From Bacteriovoracaceae bacterium (GTDB taxonomy: Bacteria > Bdellovibrionota > Bacteriovoracia > Bacteriovoracales > Bacteriovoracaceae): a stretch of 64,000 bases of DNA. The position numbers and the translations under genes are program-made. The stretch is taken from positions 1 through 64,000 of the forward strand of contig CANEUH010000009.1 in assembly GCA_947441615.1 (NCBI GenBank), written 5' to 3'. Numbering within the stretch: position 1 is the stretch's first letter; every line of letters begins with the position of its first letter. Shown one piece after another: positions 1 through 8,195 of this stretch. The notes below the pieces were generated by a model. That model made no database searches, was not told where the DNA came from, and saw only the letters and a program-made list of their open reading frames with translations.

Positions 1-122
1 TAATGTTGTCGCTTGCATCGACTTGCCGGAAGCTTAATTTAAGTTTTTGGAAGTATCTTGAAGATAGAATATCGATGAGAGATGCAATTCCTTATCTTGG
101 TAAGGTCATAAATTCATTATAA
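1..122 (+). CDS. 3' end of IS66-like transposase gene (cut by window edge)
   Basis: An open frame enters from the left edge (codons in phase with base 3) and stops with TAA at 120-122. The 39 visible residues include STCRKLNLSFWKYLEDRI, which resembles the extreme C-terminal segment of IS66-family transposases (a CRKL..SFW.YL.DRI type motif). Only the tail is visible, so integrity cannot be judged. It could be a complete element ending here or a remnant. Family assignment is from motif memory only. Confidence 0.5.
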   Translation, partial: MLSLASTCRKLNLSFWKYLEDRISMRDAIPYLGKVINSL

Positions 123-147
123 TCCCCACACGATTTTGAGCAGTTAC
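123..147 (+). mobile_element. Possible right end of the IS66-like element
   Basis: About 20 bases after the transposase stop the sequence reads ...GAGCAGTTAC, ending at 147. IS66-family elements start with GTAA, so a right end reading TTAC fits. The left end lies outside the window, so the inverted repeat and target duplication cannot be checked. Bases 148-232 then lead to the GH26 gene with no other recognisable feature. Confidence 0.3.
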
Positions 148-232
148 ACTGAGATGTCAAAATATTAGACGGCCACAATGTAACTTCTTCAGCAATAAGG
201 ATTTGGATCGTACTATAGGATAAGATGATCCT

Positions 233-1345
233 ATGAAAATGATTCTTACTTTATTATTATGTATTACATCCACTTTTGCCCAGATTGATCCAAAAGCTAC
301 TCTAGAGGCAAAGAGCCTTTATAAAAGACTAAATAAGATTAGTCTTTCAATCAACTCAAAGCAGAAAATTCTTATCGGTCATCAAAATGCTTTCACAGAA
401 GGACGTGGCTGGCGCCAAGGAAATCAAGATGTCGGTGGCGAATTAAAGTCAGATATGAACGATGCAGTTGGTGTGCACCCTTCAGTTCTTGGAATAGATT
501 TTAGTGAAATAGGAGATTGGAATAAAGACCTCATTAAATATCAGATTAAGAAGCTTCACGAAATGGGAGGAGTTTTTACTTTATCATGGCATATAAATGC
601 TTTAATCGATGATGGTAAAGGCGATAATTCTTCAAAAGATAAATCTACTAAAATTGTAAAGAGAATTTTAAAGGGTGGAGATCACCATCAAGTTCTTCTA
701 AGTCAACTTGATAAGCTGGCATCATTTTTAAATGAAATAAAGGATATTCCTGTTATTTTTCGCCCCTGGCATGAACATAACTATTCATGGTTCTGGTGGG
801 GTAAAAGACACTGTACAAAAGAAGAGTACATTGAACTTTGGAAAACGACGGTTAATTACCTTATGAAAAAAGGTGTTCATAATATTCTTTATGCCTACTC
901 ACCAAATCAAATTAGAAACGATTATTTGGAACGATACCCAGGAGATAACTATGTCGATATCCTAGGAGTAGACCATTATTACTATAATAAGATCGTGGAT
1001 ATTGCATTGATCGGCGTATCTCCACTAAAAAAATATAAAAATGGAATCATATGGTTGTGTGAGGAAGCTGTTAGAAGAAATAAAATTCCTGCAGTAACTG
1101 AGTTCGGTCAAGAATCTTCACACTATAAAAACTTTTGGACAGATTATTTTGGCTGGCCATTAATGAAAGAAGGAATGGAACAGATTCTAGGTACTGGACA
1201 AGCTCCAAAAAAAGGTCCAGCTTATATAATGCTTTGGAGAAATGACATTAATGATCCTAAACATTATTACGGTCCAATACCAGGGCATAAAAATAATTCT
1301 AATTTTGAAGAATTACTTTCAAAAGAAGTATTTATAGGTCTTTAA
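233..1345 (+). CDS. Secreted GH26 beta-mannanase-like glycoside hydrolase (copy 1)
   Basis: Glycoside hydrolase family 26, endo-acting on beta-mannan-type polysaccharide. A Sec signal peptide covers about residues 1-16 (ends STFAQ). The acid/base glutamate is E181 in RPWHEHNYSWFWWG and the likely nucleophile is E290 in AVTEFGQE; both sit in the family's typical contexts, so the enzyme should be active. It is a full-length single catalytic domain (370 aa) without a carbohydrate-binding module. A close paralog lies at 21306-22436. It stands next to an IS66-like end and shares its stop codon region (TTAA) with the convergent BON gene. Exact substrate is inferred; other mannan-like or mixed glucans are possible. 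Confidence 0.88.
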   Translation: MKMILTLLLCITSTFAQIDPKATLEAKSLYKRLNKISLSINSKQKILIGHQNAFTEGRGWRQGNQDVGGELKSDMNDAVGVHPSVLGIDFSEIGDWNKDLIKYQIKKLHEMGGVFTLSWHINALIDDGKGDNSSKDKSTKIVKRILKGGDHHQVLLSQLDKLASFLNEIKDIPVIFRPWHEHNYSWFWWGKRHCTKEEYIELWKTTVNYLMKKGVHNILYAYSPNQIRNDYLERYPGDNYVDILGVDHYYYNKIVDIALIGVSPLKKYKNGIIWLCEEAVRRNKIPAVTEFGQESSHYKNFWTDYFGWPLMKEGMEQILGTGQAPKKGPAYIMLWRNDINDPKHYYGPIPGHKNNSNFEELLSKEVFIGL

Positions 1346-1830
1346 ATATTCCTTATCAGAAGTAAGTTTTTAACATCAAAAACACCAGAAATATTCTCGA
1401 TAATAACCTCTGCTAATTTTTTCATCTCCCAGTCTCTAATTGACCCCTTCAAAAAGACTGTACCGTCTGAAACCTCTACTAATAGATCCCTTGCATCTAT
1501 GACAGAACTTAGTCTTAATGTTTCACACACGTCATCATATACTGCTCCATCATTTCGTTTGTATCCTCTTGAACCACTATCAAAGTGACTTCCATCATGA
1601 TCTTTTAATGCCCCACCATGATTCCTAAAACCACTTGCAAAACCAGAAGAAAAATAATGATCCCATCCCCTACGATGCTTCCCTTTATCAAGGTCAAATT
1701 CTTGCTCTTCAGATCTCAGTGAGTTATTTGGCGGTGGGCCTAGATCCTTAGATTCAATTTCGAATCTAGAATGACGAAACTTATTAAGTTTAATACCTGT
1801 TCGTCCACCATCTACTACTTTTCTCTTCAT
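1342..1830 (-). CDS. BON-domain protein with Gly/Asp/His-rich N-terminal half
   Basis: 162 aa. The C-terminal third (about residues 95-160) is a BON domain: a short helix, then DLLVEVSDGTVFLKGSI and a final strand VKNLLLIRNI. BON domains bind phospholipid or act as interaction modules, usually in the envelope of stress-response proteins. No signal peptide is visible and residues 40-95 are low-complexity, rich in G, D, H, S and R. It is the third gene of a minus-strand run of three BON genes, 15 bases after the second. The partner or target is unknown. Confidence 0.7.
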   Translation of the reverse strand: MKRKVVDGGRTGIKLNKFRHSRFEIESKDLGPPPNNSLRSEEQEFDLDKGKHRRGWDHYFSSGFASGFRNHGGALKDHDGSHFDSGSRGYKRNDGAVYDDVCETLRLSSVIDARDLLVEVSDGTVFLKGSIRDWEMKKLAEVIIENISGVFDVKNLLLIRNI

Positions 1831-1845
1831 AAAGTACTCCCTTAT

Positions 1846-2148
1846 TCATTGAACTCCTAGATCTTGAAAAGAACTTCTTAAGTATCCGGTTTTTTGTTTT
1901 TTTTTGATGACCACTAATTCATCAAACACTTTAGAAACACCAAGAAATTTCTCCATTTCAGATAGTAATTTTTTTTTAATTTCGCGAGATGAGACTCTAC
2001 CAGACAAATAAACATCTCCACCCTCTTTTACTAAAACAGAGATGTCAGATAACTCGATCTCGGGAAAGTAATAAAGTCTTTGGAGGATTTTCTCCTGGAT
2101 ATCAGTATCTGTTGGATTCTTAAAATAATTCGATTCAACCATAATCAT
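1846..2148 (-). CDS. Small BON-domain protein
   Basis: 100 aa, nearly all one BON domain: helix KILQRLYYFPEIELSDISV, then VYLSGRVSSREIKKKLLSEM and VFDELVVIKKK. No signal peptide or membrane segment. Its ATG overlaps the stop region of the upstream BON gene (ATGA-type, 4 bp), so the two are probably translationally coupled. It has a Lys-rich tail. Role is unknown beyond the domain; co-location with two other BON genes suggests they work as a set. Confidence 0.72.
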   Translation of the reverse strand: MIMVESNYFKNPTDTDIQEKILQRLYYFPEIELSDISVLVKEGGDVYLSGRVSSREIKKKLLSEMEKFLGVSKVFDELVVIKKKQKTGYLRSSFQDLGVQ

Positions 2149-2555
2149 CTCGCAATTTTTAACTGATTCTGAACATCTTCAATGCCATAAATATCTTCCA
2201 CTAAAACTTCCGCTCTTTTTTTATCTCTCCTTGAGTCAACAATCCCTCTAAGATAAATAACATTATTTAACACATCGATTTGTATATTTGTTGAGTCGAG
2301 AATGGGATCTTGATTCAACAATAAGCAGGCCTCATCCTTAAGTCTCATATCTGATCTTTTATAACCCTTAGGCCCAAGACCGTAATAATTTCTTCTGATT
2401 TGATACTGGTCTTTATAGCTTGGATCATAATCATCATAAAATGGGTCCACTTGGTTATAAGAATTTGGTCGAAGTCGATCTTCTAGATCAAAAGAATCGG
2501 ACTCCCTGAAGGTGTCCGAACCTCTCGAAGTGTAATCTTTATTAAATTGAGTCAT
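2145..2555 (-). CDS. BON-domain protein, first gene of a three-BON operon
   Basis: 136 aa. Residues 1-70 are hydrophilic and rich in D, Y, S and R (low complexity, probably disordered). Residues about 70-136 form a BON domain: INVIYLRGIVDSRRDKK-like core, VEDIYGIEDVQNQLKI end. A purine-rich GGGGGC precedes the ATG closely. No export signal is seen. The general build, disordered N-terminus plus C-terminal BON, is shared with the third gene of the operon, which suggests duplication followed by divergence. Confidence 0.72.
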   Translation of the reverse strand: MTQFNKDYTSRGSDTFRESDSFDLEDRLRPNSYNQVDPFYDDYDPSYKDQYQIRRNYYGLGPKGYKRSDMRLKDEACLLLNQDPILDSTNIQIDVLNNVIYLRGIVDSRRDKKRAEVLVEDIYGIEDVQNQLKIAR

Positions 2556-2833
2556 AATTGCCCCCTTTCTCTGTGCTGAAGAGAAAGAAGCAATATCTTT
2601 GCCGCAGAAATGATCCGATAAACTAAAGTAATAATCATCGAAAAATCATTGTTTTTGGATGAAATGCCAAAAAAAAGACTCAAATACCACAAAAAAAGGG
2701 AATTCTATTTAATCATCATTTTTATAAACGATTGAAAGCTCGTTACTCAAAAAATAAAACTTTGAATTTTTCAAAATCGCATAGAATCTCAATACACCAA
2801 TGAAATATCAACCTTGGATAAGGAGGCACGTTT
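2556..2833. other. Long intergenic region between BON operon and response regulator
   Basis: The 2556-2987 gap (432 bases) is the longest non-coding stretch of the window and lies upstream of the minus BON operon. It is A/T-rich with several A-tracts. A possible plus-strand promoter is TTGAAA at 2732-2737 with TAAAAC at 2755-2760 (17-base spacer); the -10 is poor. The gap also contains a short plus-strand ORF and a terminator, given separately. No tRNA or riboswitch pattern was recognised. Confidence 0.4.
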
Positions 2834-2905
2834 ATGACAGAGTTATCCATATTACTGGAGCACCATCACTGGAAAAGGTTGATACAGAATTTTAGCCCGG
2901 GTTGA
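2834..2905 (+). CDS. Candidate small ORF (23 aa) or RNA leader
   Basis: ATG at 2834 is preceded by a perfect Shine-Dalgarno AAGGAGG at 2820-2826 with a 7-base spacer, the best ribosome site seen in this window. It encodes 23 residues beginning MTELSILLEHHHWKR and ends TGA at 2905. A strong intrinsic terminator follows at 2959-2986 on the same strand, so a transcript of about 150-230 bases is plausible. It could be a small protein, or a short translated RNA. No homolog is recognised. Confidence 0.4.
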   Translation: MTELSILLEHHHWKRLIQNFSPG

Positions 2906-2958
2906 TCACTTCCATTTATAATTAATCTTTAATTCAAATATTTAATTTTGAATATACT

Positions 2959-2986
2959 AAGCCGCTTTTATGTAAGCGGCTTTTTT
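2959..2986 (+). terminator. Intrinsic terminator of the short plus-strand transcript
   Basis: Stem AAGCCGCTT (2959-2967) pairs with AAGCGGCTT (2974-2982), loop of 6, with a run of T to 2986. The T-run is on the plus strand; on the minus strand the hairpin is followed by a mixed sequence, so it serves plus-strand transcription, not the neighbouring minus-strand response regulator. Confidence 0.75.
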
Positions 2987-2987
2987 A

Positions 2988-3401
2988 TTAAAAAAAACTC
3001 TTCACTTCATTTAAAATCGTCATTCTTTGAGAAGTTTTCAACAATGATCTTTCACCTTTTAAAATCTCATATCCACTCAAGAAAATGACAGGGATAGATG
3101 AAATTCTCTGATCCTCAATCTGCTTTTTTCGAAATTCTAAACCTGACATTCGTGGCATGACCAAATCAATAATCAAAAGATCTGGGATGATATCAAATGA
3201 ATTTAGTATCTCCAATGCATTCAGACCATCCTTTGCAAAACTTAAAACGTAACCCTCATGTTCCAATATGAAAGAAAGATAGTCGCAATAGTCGCTATCA
3301 TCATCAATAATCAAAACAGATTTTGGATCATCCTGATTAAATTGATGAATCAGATAATAGATGTTTTTAGTGAAACCAGTTGATAACTCTATTTGTTCCA
3401 T
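2988..3401 (-). CDS. Stand-alone response regulator receiver protein
   Basis: 137 aa single REC domain. The acidic pocket is DDDSDY near residue 33, the phospho-acceptor Asp lies in LLIIDLVMPRMSG, and the Ser of IPVIFLSG fits the switch position. No output domain. A conserved Lys after the fifth strand is not obvious, since the tail ends KTSQRMTILNEVKSFF, so activation may be atypical. No histidine kinase gene is adjacent. The start ATG at 3401 is followed by an unusually long 25-residue N-terminal extension before the REC fold. Confidence 0.78.
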   Translation of the reverse strand: MEQIELSTGFTKNIYYLIHQFNQDDPKSVLIIDDDSDYCDYLSFILEHEGYVLSFAKDGLNALEILNSFDIIPDLLIIDLVMPRMSGLEFRKKQIEDQRISSIPVIFLSGYEILKGERSLLKTSQRMTILNEVKSFF

Positions 3402-3534
3402 AGCTTCCTTTTGTTAAAAGAAGTTAAGTTTAAACAAATAAATGAGTAAAGAGTCTTTTGATAATCTTAAGCTGACAAAAAAGTATAGTAACTGCAAAAA
3501 TGATCGCAAGATTATCTGGATATCAAGGTTAACT

Positions 3535-4287
3535 ATGTCTGGTTTTATTTTCTTCCTTCTTTTTTTTAATTTTACCTTTGCGATGAGCAACATTCACAGC
3601 ATAGATTTAGGAACTAATGACGAGCCCGTCTTAGTTTTTTTGAATGATGGTAGGGTTATTAGGCGAGAGAAGAAGGAAGCCTTAAAAGATCCAATTATTA
3701 ATAAATTCATTTTTGCTGAAAAAAATTCAGGGAATTATAAATCATTGATTCAAAGTGAATACTACAAAACTGTTTTACCAAATATCCAAGACGTAGAGGA
3801 TCTATTTCAAAATGGACGAAGGGACTACCTAGAAGACTCTCAATGTTATCAGCGGGCCCATATCTGGGCATATGAATGGAGGAAAAAGAATATATATTCC
3901 TCAAAATCATGGATCTTTTTTACTAGACGCTACATCCGAAAATTTAATTTTGAGTGGTGGTTTCACGTCGCCCCCTCTGTTCACGTATCTACAGATGAGG
4001 GGATAAAAGAAAGGATACTTGACTTAAAATATGCCAGCGCACCTTTAAAACTTAAAAGCTGGACTAATATATTTATAAGAGATGGGTCAGATTGTCCCAT
4101 TGTAGAAAAATATACAGATCAGGCCGACTATCCTGAATCAAGCTCATGCTTTGTGATGAAATCGAGCATGTACTATTACCAACCTTTTGAACTTGAGTTG
4201 GAAGAAATAAATGGAATAGAAAAAAATACCTGGATAAGAGAAGAAGTTAAACAATCTTACCTACAAGCTTTTAATCAAAACTTATGA
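3535..4287 (+). CDS. Secreted protein-glutamine glutaminase-like enzyme (copy 1)
   Basis: Likely deamidates glutamine side chains in proteins (protein-glutaminase fold, PF18626-type). From the 3535 start the candidate triad is C104 (SQCYQRAHIWAY), H144 (FEWWFHVAP) and D163 (ILDLKYASAP), the family's Cys-His-Asp order. A signal peptide MSGFIFFLLFFNFTFA follows directly; this, plus AAGG six bases upstream, favours 3535 over the ATG at 3442, which would add a charged 31-residue leader. The next gene, a lipoprotein, overlaps by 4 bp (ATGA). The pair recurs at 31052-32693. Substrate is unknown; prey or envelope proteins are possible. Confidence 0.75.
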   Translation: MSGFIFFLLFFNFTFAMSNIHSIDLGTNDEPVLVFLNDGRVIRREKKEALKDPIINKFIFAEKNSGNYKSLIQSEYYKTVLPNIQDVEDLFQNGRRDYLEDSQCYQRAHIWAYEWRKKNIYSSKSWIFFTRRYIRKFNFEWWFHVAPSVHVSTDEGIKERILDLKYASAPLKLKSWTNIFIRDGSDCPIVEKYTDQADYPESSSCFVMKSSMYYYQPFELELEEINGIEKNTWIREEVKQSYLQAFNQNL

Positions 4288-5126
4288 ATGACTTACCAAA
4301 ATTATTGATACTATCATTTTTCATTTTTTTTGCTTCTTGCCAAAAAAAAGAGTCTAATCACCTTCAATCTTTCGAAGTAAAAAATTCTTTAGACCTAAAT
4401 GGAATCTACCAAGCAAAGCTTAAAACGTTGAATCCAGAAATATCTAAATATTTAAATGGATCACTAACCATATTAATTGAAAAAGATTTATTTCACGCGA
4501 ATATAAGATTTTCTCAAGGTCCAATTGATAGTCTTCATGAACAAGCCATTTATAAAGGAGAGCGTTGCCCTGAAAAAGGGGATGACTTAAATGGAGATGG
4601 CCTAATCGATTTAGAAGAAGCTTCCAAGGTGTTTAAGGGAAAATTAGTTCCACTAGATGATGATCTCTCGTCTCAAAGAATGGGAAGTGGTATCTACCCA
4701 AAGTCTGACCACTATGGCTCTTATCTTTGGGGTAGGAAGGTTTTATTAGAGGAATTAATATATGATTTAAAAGACGAAGACCTTAATCCTCAAGATGATT
4801 TAATAAAATTAGATCTAGATGATGTCTTCCAACTAGAAAATCTACTCATCATTGTTAAGGGTATTCACAAAGAAATAGAATTACCAGATAGTGTGGCATC
4901 AATCCGAAATCAAGATATGCACGACACTTTTCCCATTGCTTGTGGAATGATTAAAAGAATTTCAAAAGTTCCAGGCATCATTGATCATGATAACGGCTCT
5001 AGAGTTAATCCTAATACTGATGAACCAAACCAAGATGGTTCTGACTTTCCAGAGTCTGATTATAATGAAGGCGAAGATTATGGAAACTTGACTAGGAATT
5101 TAAATGAATTTCTCTTGGTCCAATAA
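4284..5126 (+). CDS. EF-hand-like lipoprotein paired with glutaminase (copy 1)
   Basis: 280 aa. N-terminal signal with lipobox FASC (Cys about 19), so a lipid-anchored envelope protein. Near residues 97-112 the stretch DDLNGDGLIDLEEA has the DxNxDG..D..E pattern of a single calcium-binding EF-hand-type loop. Two cysteines, in the ERCPEKGDD and PIACGMIK contexts, are also found in the paralog at 31908-32693. No known family recognised. Translational overlap with the deamidase suggests a dedicated partner such as inhibitor, foldase or anchor. The 3' end overlaps the convergent gene by 35 bp. Confidence 0.72.
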   Translation: MNDLPKLLILSFFIFFASCQKKESNHLQSFEVKNSLDLNGIYQAKLKTLNPEISKYLNGSLTILIEKDLFHANIRFSQGPIDSLHEQAIYKGERCPEKGDDLNGDGLIDLEEASKVFKGKLVPLDDDLSSQRMGSGIYPKSDHYGSYLWGRKVLLEELIYDLKDEDLNPQDDLIKLDLDDVFQLENLLIIVKGIHKEIELPDSVASIRNQDMHDTFPIACGMIKRISKVPGIIDHDNGSRVNPNTDEPNQDGSDFPESDYNEGEDYGNLTRNLNEFLLVQ

Positions 5127-5736
5127 TGCGAATACCATCAAAACCAGATAGTGCTTCCTTAACAGCAGTCTTAGCTACTTTTGAAGCTAAAACAGGTCTC
5201 ATACCAGGAGTGAGGAAAAAATTAGGGATTAATTTAAGTAAAAATAGTGAAGAACGCTCCCCTAACCTCGCTTTTTGTCTAAACCCAACGAGGGGTCCAG
5301 GTCTCAAGATGATGATGAACTCAAACGCCAAAAGAGCGACTTTCTGCTCTAAATCCCCTTTCATTCTTAAATAAAAAAAGTGCGAATTGGGATCAGCATT
5401 AACACTGGAGATAAGGACAAACTTTTTGACACCATTCATTAGTGCCGCTTTCGCAATTTCTAATTGATAATCATGATCTACCTTGAATTGAGCTTCTTTG
5501 GACCCAGATGCATTAAGGGTTGTCCCCAAGGCAGAGAAAAGGATATCTCCTAAAATTTGTGACTTCCATTCTGTTAATTTTTCAAAATCAACCAAATGAA
5601 CTTTTAGCCGTTCATCATCAAATGACAATTCTTTTCGAGAAAAAACTAAGATTTCATCAATTGAAGGATTATTGATTAAATTTTTTACAATCAACTCTCC
5701 AACTAGACCTGTGGCGCCAACAACTATTGCCTTCAT
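5092..5736 (-). CDS. NAD(P)-binding Rossmann protein, TIP30/NmrA-like
   Basis: 214 aa. The dinucleotide-binding loop is at the very start: AIVVGATGLVGELIV (GxxGxxG). The later segments ILFSALGTTL and FVLISSVNAD fit the beta4 and beta5 strands of atypical short-chain dehydrogenases, with FYLRMKGDLE carrying a YxxxK-like position. Likely an oxidoreductase or a redox-sensing protein; substrate unknown. The 3' end overlaps the convergent lipoprotein gene by 35 bp. It is divergent from the Fur-family gene. Confidence 0.72.
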   Translation of the reverse strand: MKAIVVGATGLVGELIVKNLINNPSIDEILVFSRKELSFDDERLKVHLVDFEKLTEWKSQILGDILFSALGTTLNASGSKEAQFKVDHDYQLEIAKAALMNGVKKFVLISSVNADPNSHFFYLRMKGDLEQKVALLAFEFIIILRPGPLVGFRQKARLGERSSLFLLKLIPNFFLTPGMRPVLASKVAKTAVKEALSGFDGIRIIGPREIHLNS

Positions 5737-5801
5737 GGATTGAATTTTAACATGAGACGGTGTTTTATTGCCTAATTTTTTTCAAAATGATAAAAGAATA
5801 T

Positions 5802-6251
5802 ATGGGACATAAGTGCTGTCAGACAAATTTAACAGAAGAGAATATAAAAGATATTCTGACTGACCATGGTCTTAATAAAACCAAAGTTAAAATTGAGATT
5901 CTTCAAATCATCTCACGTTCAAAAAAACCAATCTCTGTTCCTGAAATCCACCTGGAATTAACAGACAAGTGCGACGTTTCCACAGTTTTTAGATCTATTT
6001 CACAATTCAAAGAAAAAAAAATTGTTTCTGAGGTTAACCTCGATGAGGGATTCCTAAGGTATGAACTCTTTTCAATCAAAAAGAATCATCACCATCATCA
6101 TATCCTTTGTAGAAAATGCGGTGATATTAAAAATTTGGAAGAATGCGACTTAGATGTATTCGAAAAAGCCCTGTCTAAACTTGGTTTCACTCAAATGGAG
6201 CACAGACTTGAATTTACTGGTCTATGCTCCAAATGCTCAACCAAACTCTAG
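5802..6251 (+). CDS. Fur-family metalloregulator, probably Zur-like
   Basis: Fur superfamily repressor, about 149 aa from ATG 5802 (in-frame alternatives: ATG 5787, GTG 5760; none has a clear ribosome site). The winged helix covers about residues 15-85 and DVSTVFRSISQF is the recognition helix. A His cluster (NHHHHHILC) and two CxxC motifs (CRKCG and CSKC) provide the structural zinc site. It converges on a ZnuD-like TonB receptor gene with which it shares its stop codons (CTAG). That neighbour suggests zinc control, but iron, manganese or peroxide sensing cannot be excluded. Confidence 0.8.
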   Translation: MGHKCCQTNLTEENIKDILTDHGLNKTKVKIEILQIISRSKKPISVPEIHLELTDKCDVSTVFRSISQFKEKKIVSEVNLDEGFLRYELFSIKKNHHHHHILCRKCGDIKNLEECDLDVFEKALSKLGFTQMEHRLEFTGLCSKCSTKL

Positions 6252-8182
6252 AACTGAAATTGTGCCCCAAGGATAAGATTCCTCCCTGGAAGCGGGGCCC
6301 TGTCTTTTAACGTAGAAACATGATTTCTTGCCTCAACATCAAAAATATTTCTCACTCTTGCAAAAAGATCCAATGAACTTAGGTTACTAACAACTTTATA
6401 GGTATAACCCAAATTGGTATAAAAATAATCTTTTGTTCTCGTTTCATTAGGTGCCGTTTTTGTTTGATCGGCAACATATTGAGTTTCAATATCCGCTGAC
6501 CACTCGTCAGTATCAATTTCTAGACCAGCGGAAAATCTAGCAGGTGATATTCGAGGTAAATGATGGCCCGAATCTGTATCCCTCGCGTGAATATAGTCAA
6601 ACTTATTAGTTAAATATAGTACTCCCCCAGTAAATTTTTGAAGTTCATTTTTATTATCAAAATCAACCCCATAAAAAAGTGCATCCACTTGTTCATAATT
6701 AAAAATCGGTAAACCATCTCCATCCACTTGGCCATTTGGATTCAGTGAAATAAAATCTTTAAATAATTGAGAGTACAGACTTCCAGTAAATTGATTTTGA
6801 GAAGAAGTATCTTTAAAAGTAATCTCAAAAGCAGATGCCTTCTCTTTAATTAAATTCGAGTTACCCTTCTCATTAGTTCCCGTAGCAAGGTGTGGCCCAT
6901 TGGAGTAGAGTTCTTGAAATGTTGGTGCCCGCTCAGTATAGGATAAACTCGTCTCTAGAGTTTTTTTCTTATTAAAGTCGTAACAATGCCCAATTGAAGC
7001 GTTATATCCTAAGAATCCTTTTTCATCAGAAGCGCCAAAATTAGTAGATTGATCTTTACTGATATGATGATTCTCTAATCGACCGCCAAATCTAAAGGCA
7101 TTTGATCCTAAAGATAATTGCTGAAAAGTGAAAATTGAGACCTTTTTTGATTGAGAACTCGGAATAAAAGCTTCATCTCCAACAGCCTTAAAATTAAAAA
7201 TTTGTGATTGGAGTCCAGTCACACCATCCCATTTTTCTGACTTTGTTAAGGCCTCAAGTCTCGACTCATTTCCAACATTGCTAAACGTTGTTCCTGTAGC
7301 GCCACTTTCAATTTCTTTGTGAAAGTAATCAGATTGGGCCGACTTTAATTTCCACTTTCTAATGCCTCCGCTCTCGGGTCGAAACTCGCCATGAAATTCA
7401 AAACGATTCTGAGTCATATCAATTGAGACGCTTTCATCAGCAACACTACCGTAGAGCGTATTAAAGTGATTAAATGATAAACCGTAATATCCTCGATCTA
7501 AGATTTTTGAGACACCTACCGCCAAGTTATCTTGCTTATTGAAACTGTTTTTAATTTTATCTTTAGGGTCTGAAGTTGGAACTTTCACATCACCTAAATT
7601 TCTTGTGGAACCATCAAAATGAAACATCGTTTTATCTGCACCATAATTCAAGTGAAGAGCATTACTGATCCCGTTATTTACTGTTTCCCCTTGTGTAAGG
7701 AGTTTTGAAAAGATGCCCTCCTCATATTCATAGTGAATTCGATTCGTGACTAAATTGACAACTCCTCCAACAGCAGAAGACCCGTAAAGAAGCGCCATAG
7801 GTCCCCGAACAATATCCATTTGATCAATGGTCAGAGTGTCGACAGGTATAGCGTGATCTAAACTTTGAGTAGAGGCATCTAGTGTACCCAAGCTATTTTG
7901 GAGTACTCTTATTCGGTCTCCATCTAAACCACGAATGACTGGTCTAGAGGCATTTGGCCCAAAACTAGTACTTTGCACTCCGGCCTCTGTCGCTAAAGTG
8001 TCTCCAATACTTGTTTGTCTTTTTTTTGTAAGCTCAGTACCTTTTAGCTTTTTTACACTCGGTACGAAATCAACTAGTCCTTGAGTTTCTTCCCTCTCTT
8101 GAACTTGAATTTCAGATAATTTTTCCTCATGAGCAAGAACCACAACAGGTAATAATATAAATACAAGCACATATCTCAGCAT
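6248..8182 (-). CDS. TonB-dependent outer membrane receptor, ZnuD-like
   Basis: Outer membrane gated channel for a metal or metal chelate, 644 aa from ATG 8182. Start chosen because GAGGG lies just upstream and the product begins with a clean signal peptide (MLRYVLVFILLPVVVLAHEE); the longer frame to 8263 would bury it. The plug domain spans about 45-150, including PVIRGLDGDRIRVLQ and MDIVRGPMALLYGSSAVGG, the wording typical of ZnuD-type receptors. The rest is a 22-strand barrel that closes in a terminal Phe (GAQFQF). Fur-family neighbour and dyads upstream of the ATG suggest zinc-repressed expression. Confidence 0.85.
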   Translation of the reverse strand: MLRYVLVFILLPVVVLAHEEKLSEIQVQEREETQGLVDFVPSVKKLKGTELTKKRQTSIGDTLATEAGVQSTSFGPNASRPVIRGLDGDRIRVLQNSLGTLDASTQSLDHAIPVDTLTIDQMDIVRGPMALLYGSSAVGGVVNLVTNRIHYEYEEGIFSKLLTQGETVNNGISNALHLNYGADKTMFHFDGSTRNLGDVKVPTSDPKDKIKNSFNKQDNLAVGVSKILDRGYYGLSFNHFNTLYGSVADESVSIDMTQNRFEFHGEFRPESGGIRKWKLKSAQSDYFHKEIESGATGTTFSNVGNESRLEALTKSEKWDGVTGLQSQIFNFKAVGDEAFIPSSQSKKVSIFTFQQLSLGSNAFRFGGRLENHHISKDQSTNFGASDEKGFLGYNASIGHCYDFNKKKTLETSLSYTERAPTFQELYSNGPHLATGTNEKGNSNLIKEKASAFEITFKDTSSQNQFTGSLYSQLFKDFISLNPNGQVDGDGLPIFNYEQVDALFYGVDFDNKNELQKFTGGVLYLTNKFDYIHARDTDSGHHLPRISPARFSAGLEIDTDEWSADIETQYVADQTKTAPNETRTKDYFYTNLGYTYKVVSNLSSLDLFARVRNIFDVEARNHVSTLKDRAPLPGRNLILGAQFQF

Positions 8183-8195
8183 AAAACCCTCAATC

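Noticed and set aside
4284-5126. The EF-hand-like lipoproteins considered as calmodulin-type calcium sensors
   Set aside because: Only one Ca-loop-like motif is present, without the paired EF-hand helices; calcium binding is possible but sensing is not supported.
5126-5374. 82-codon plus-strand frame inside the Rossmann protein
   Set aside because: It lies antisense to the NAD(P)-binding gene, has no ribosome site and no domain; the opposite strand encodes a clear Rossmann loop.
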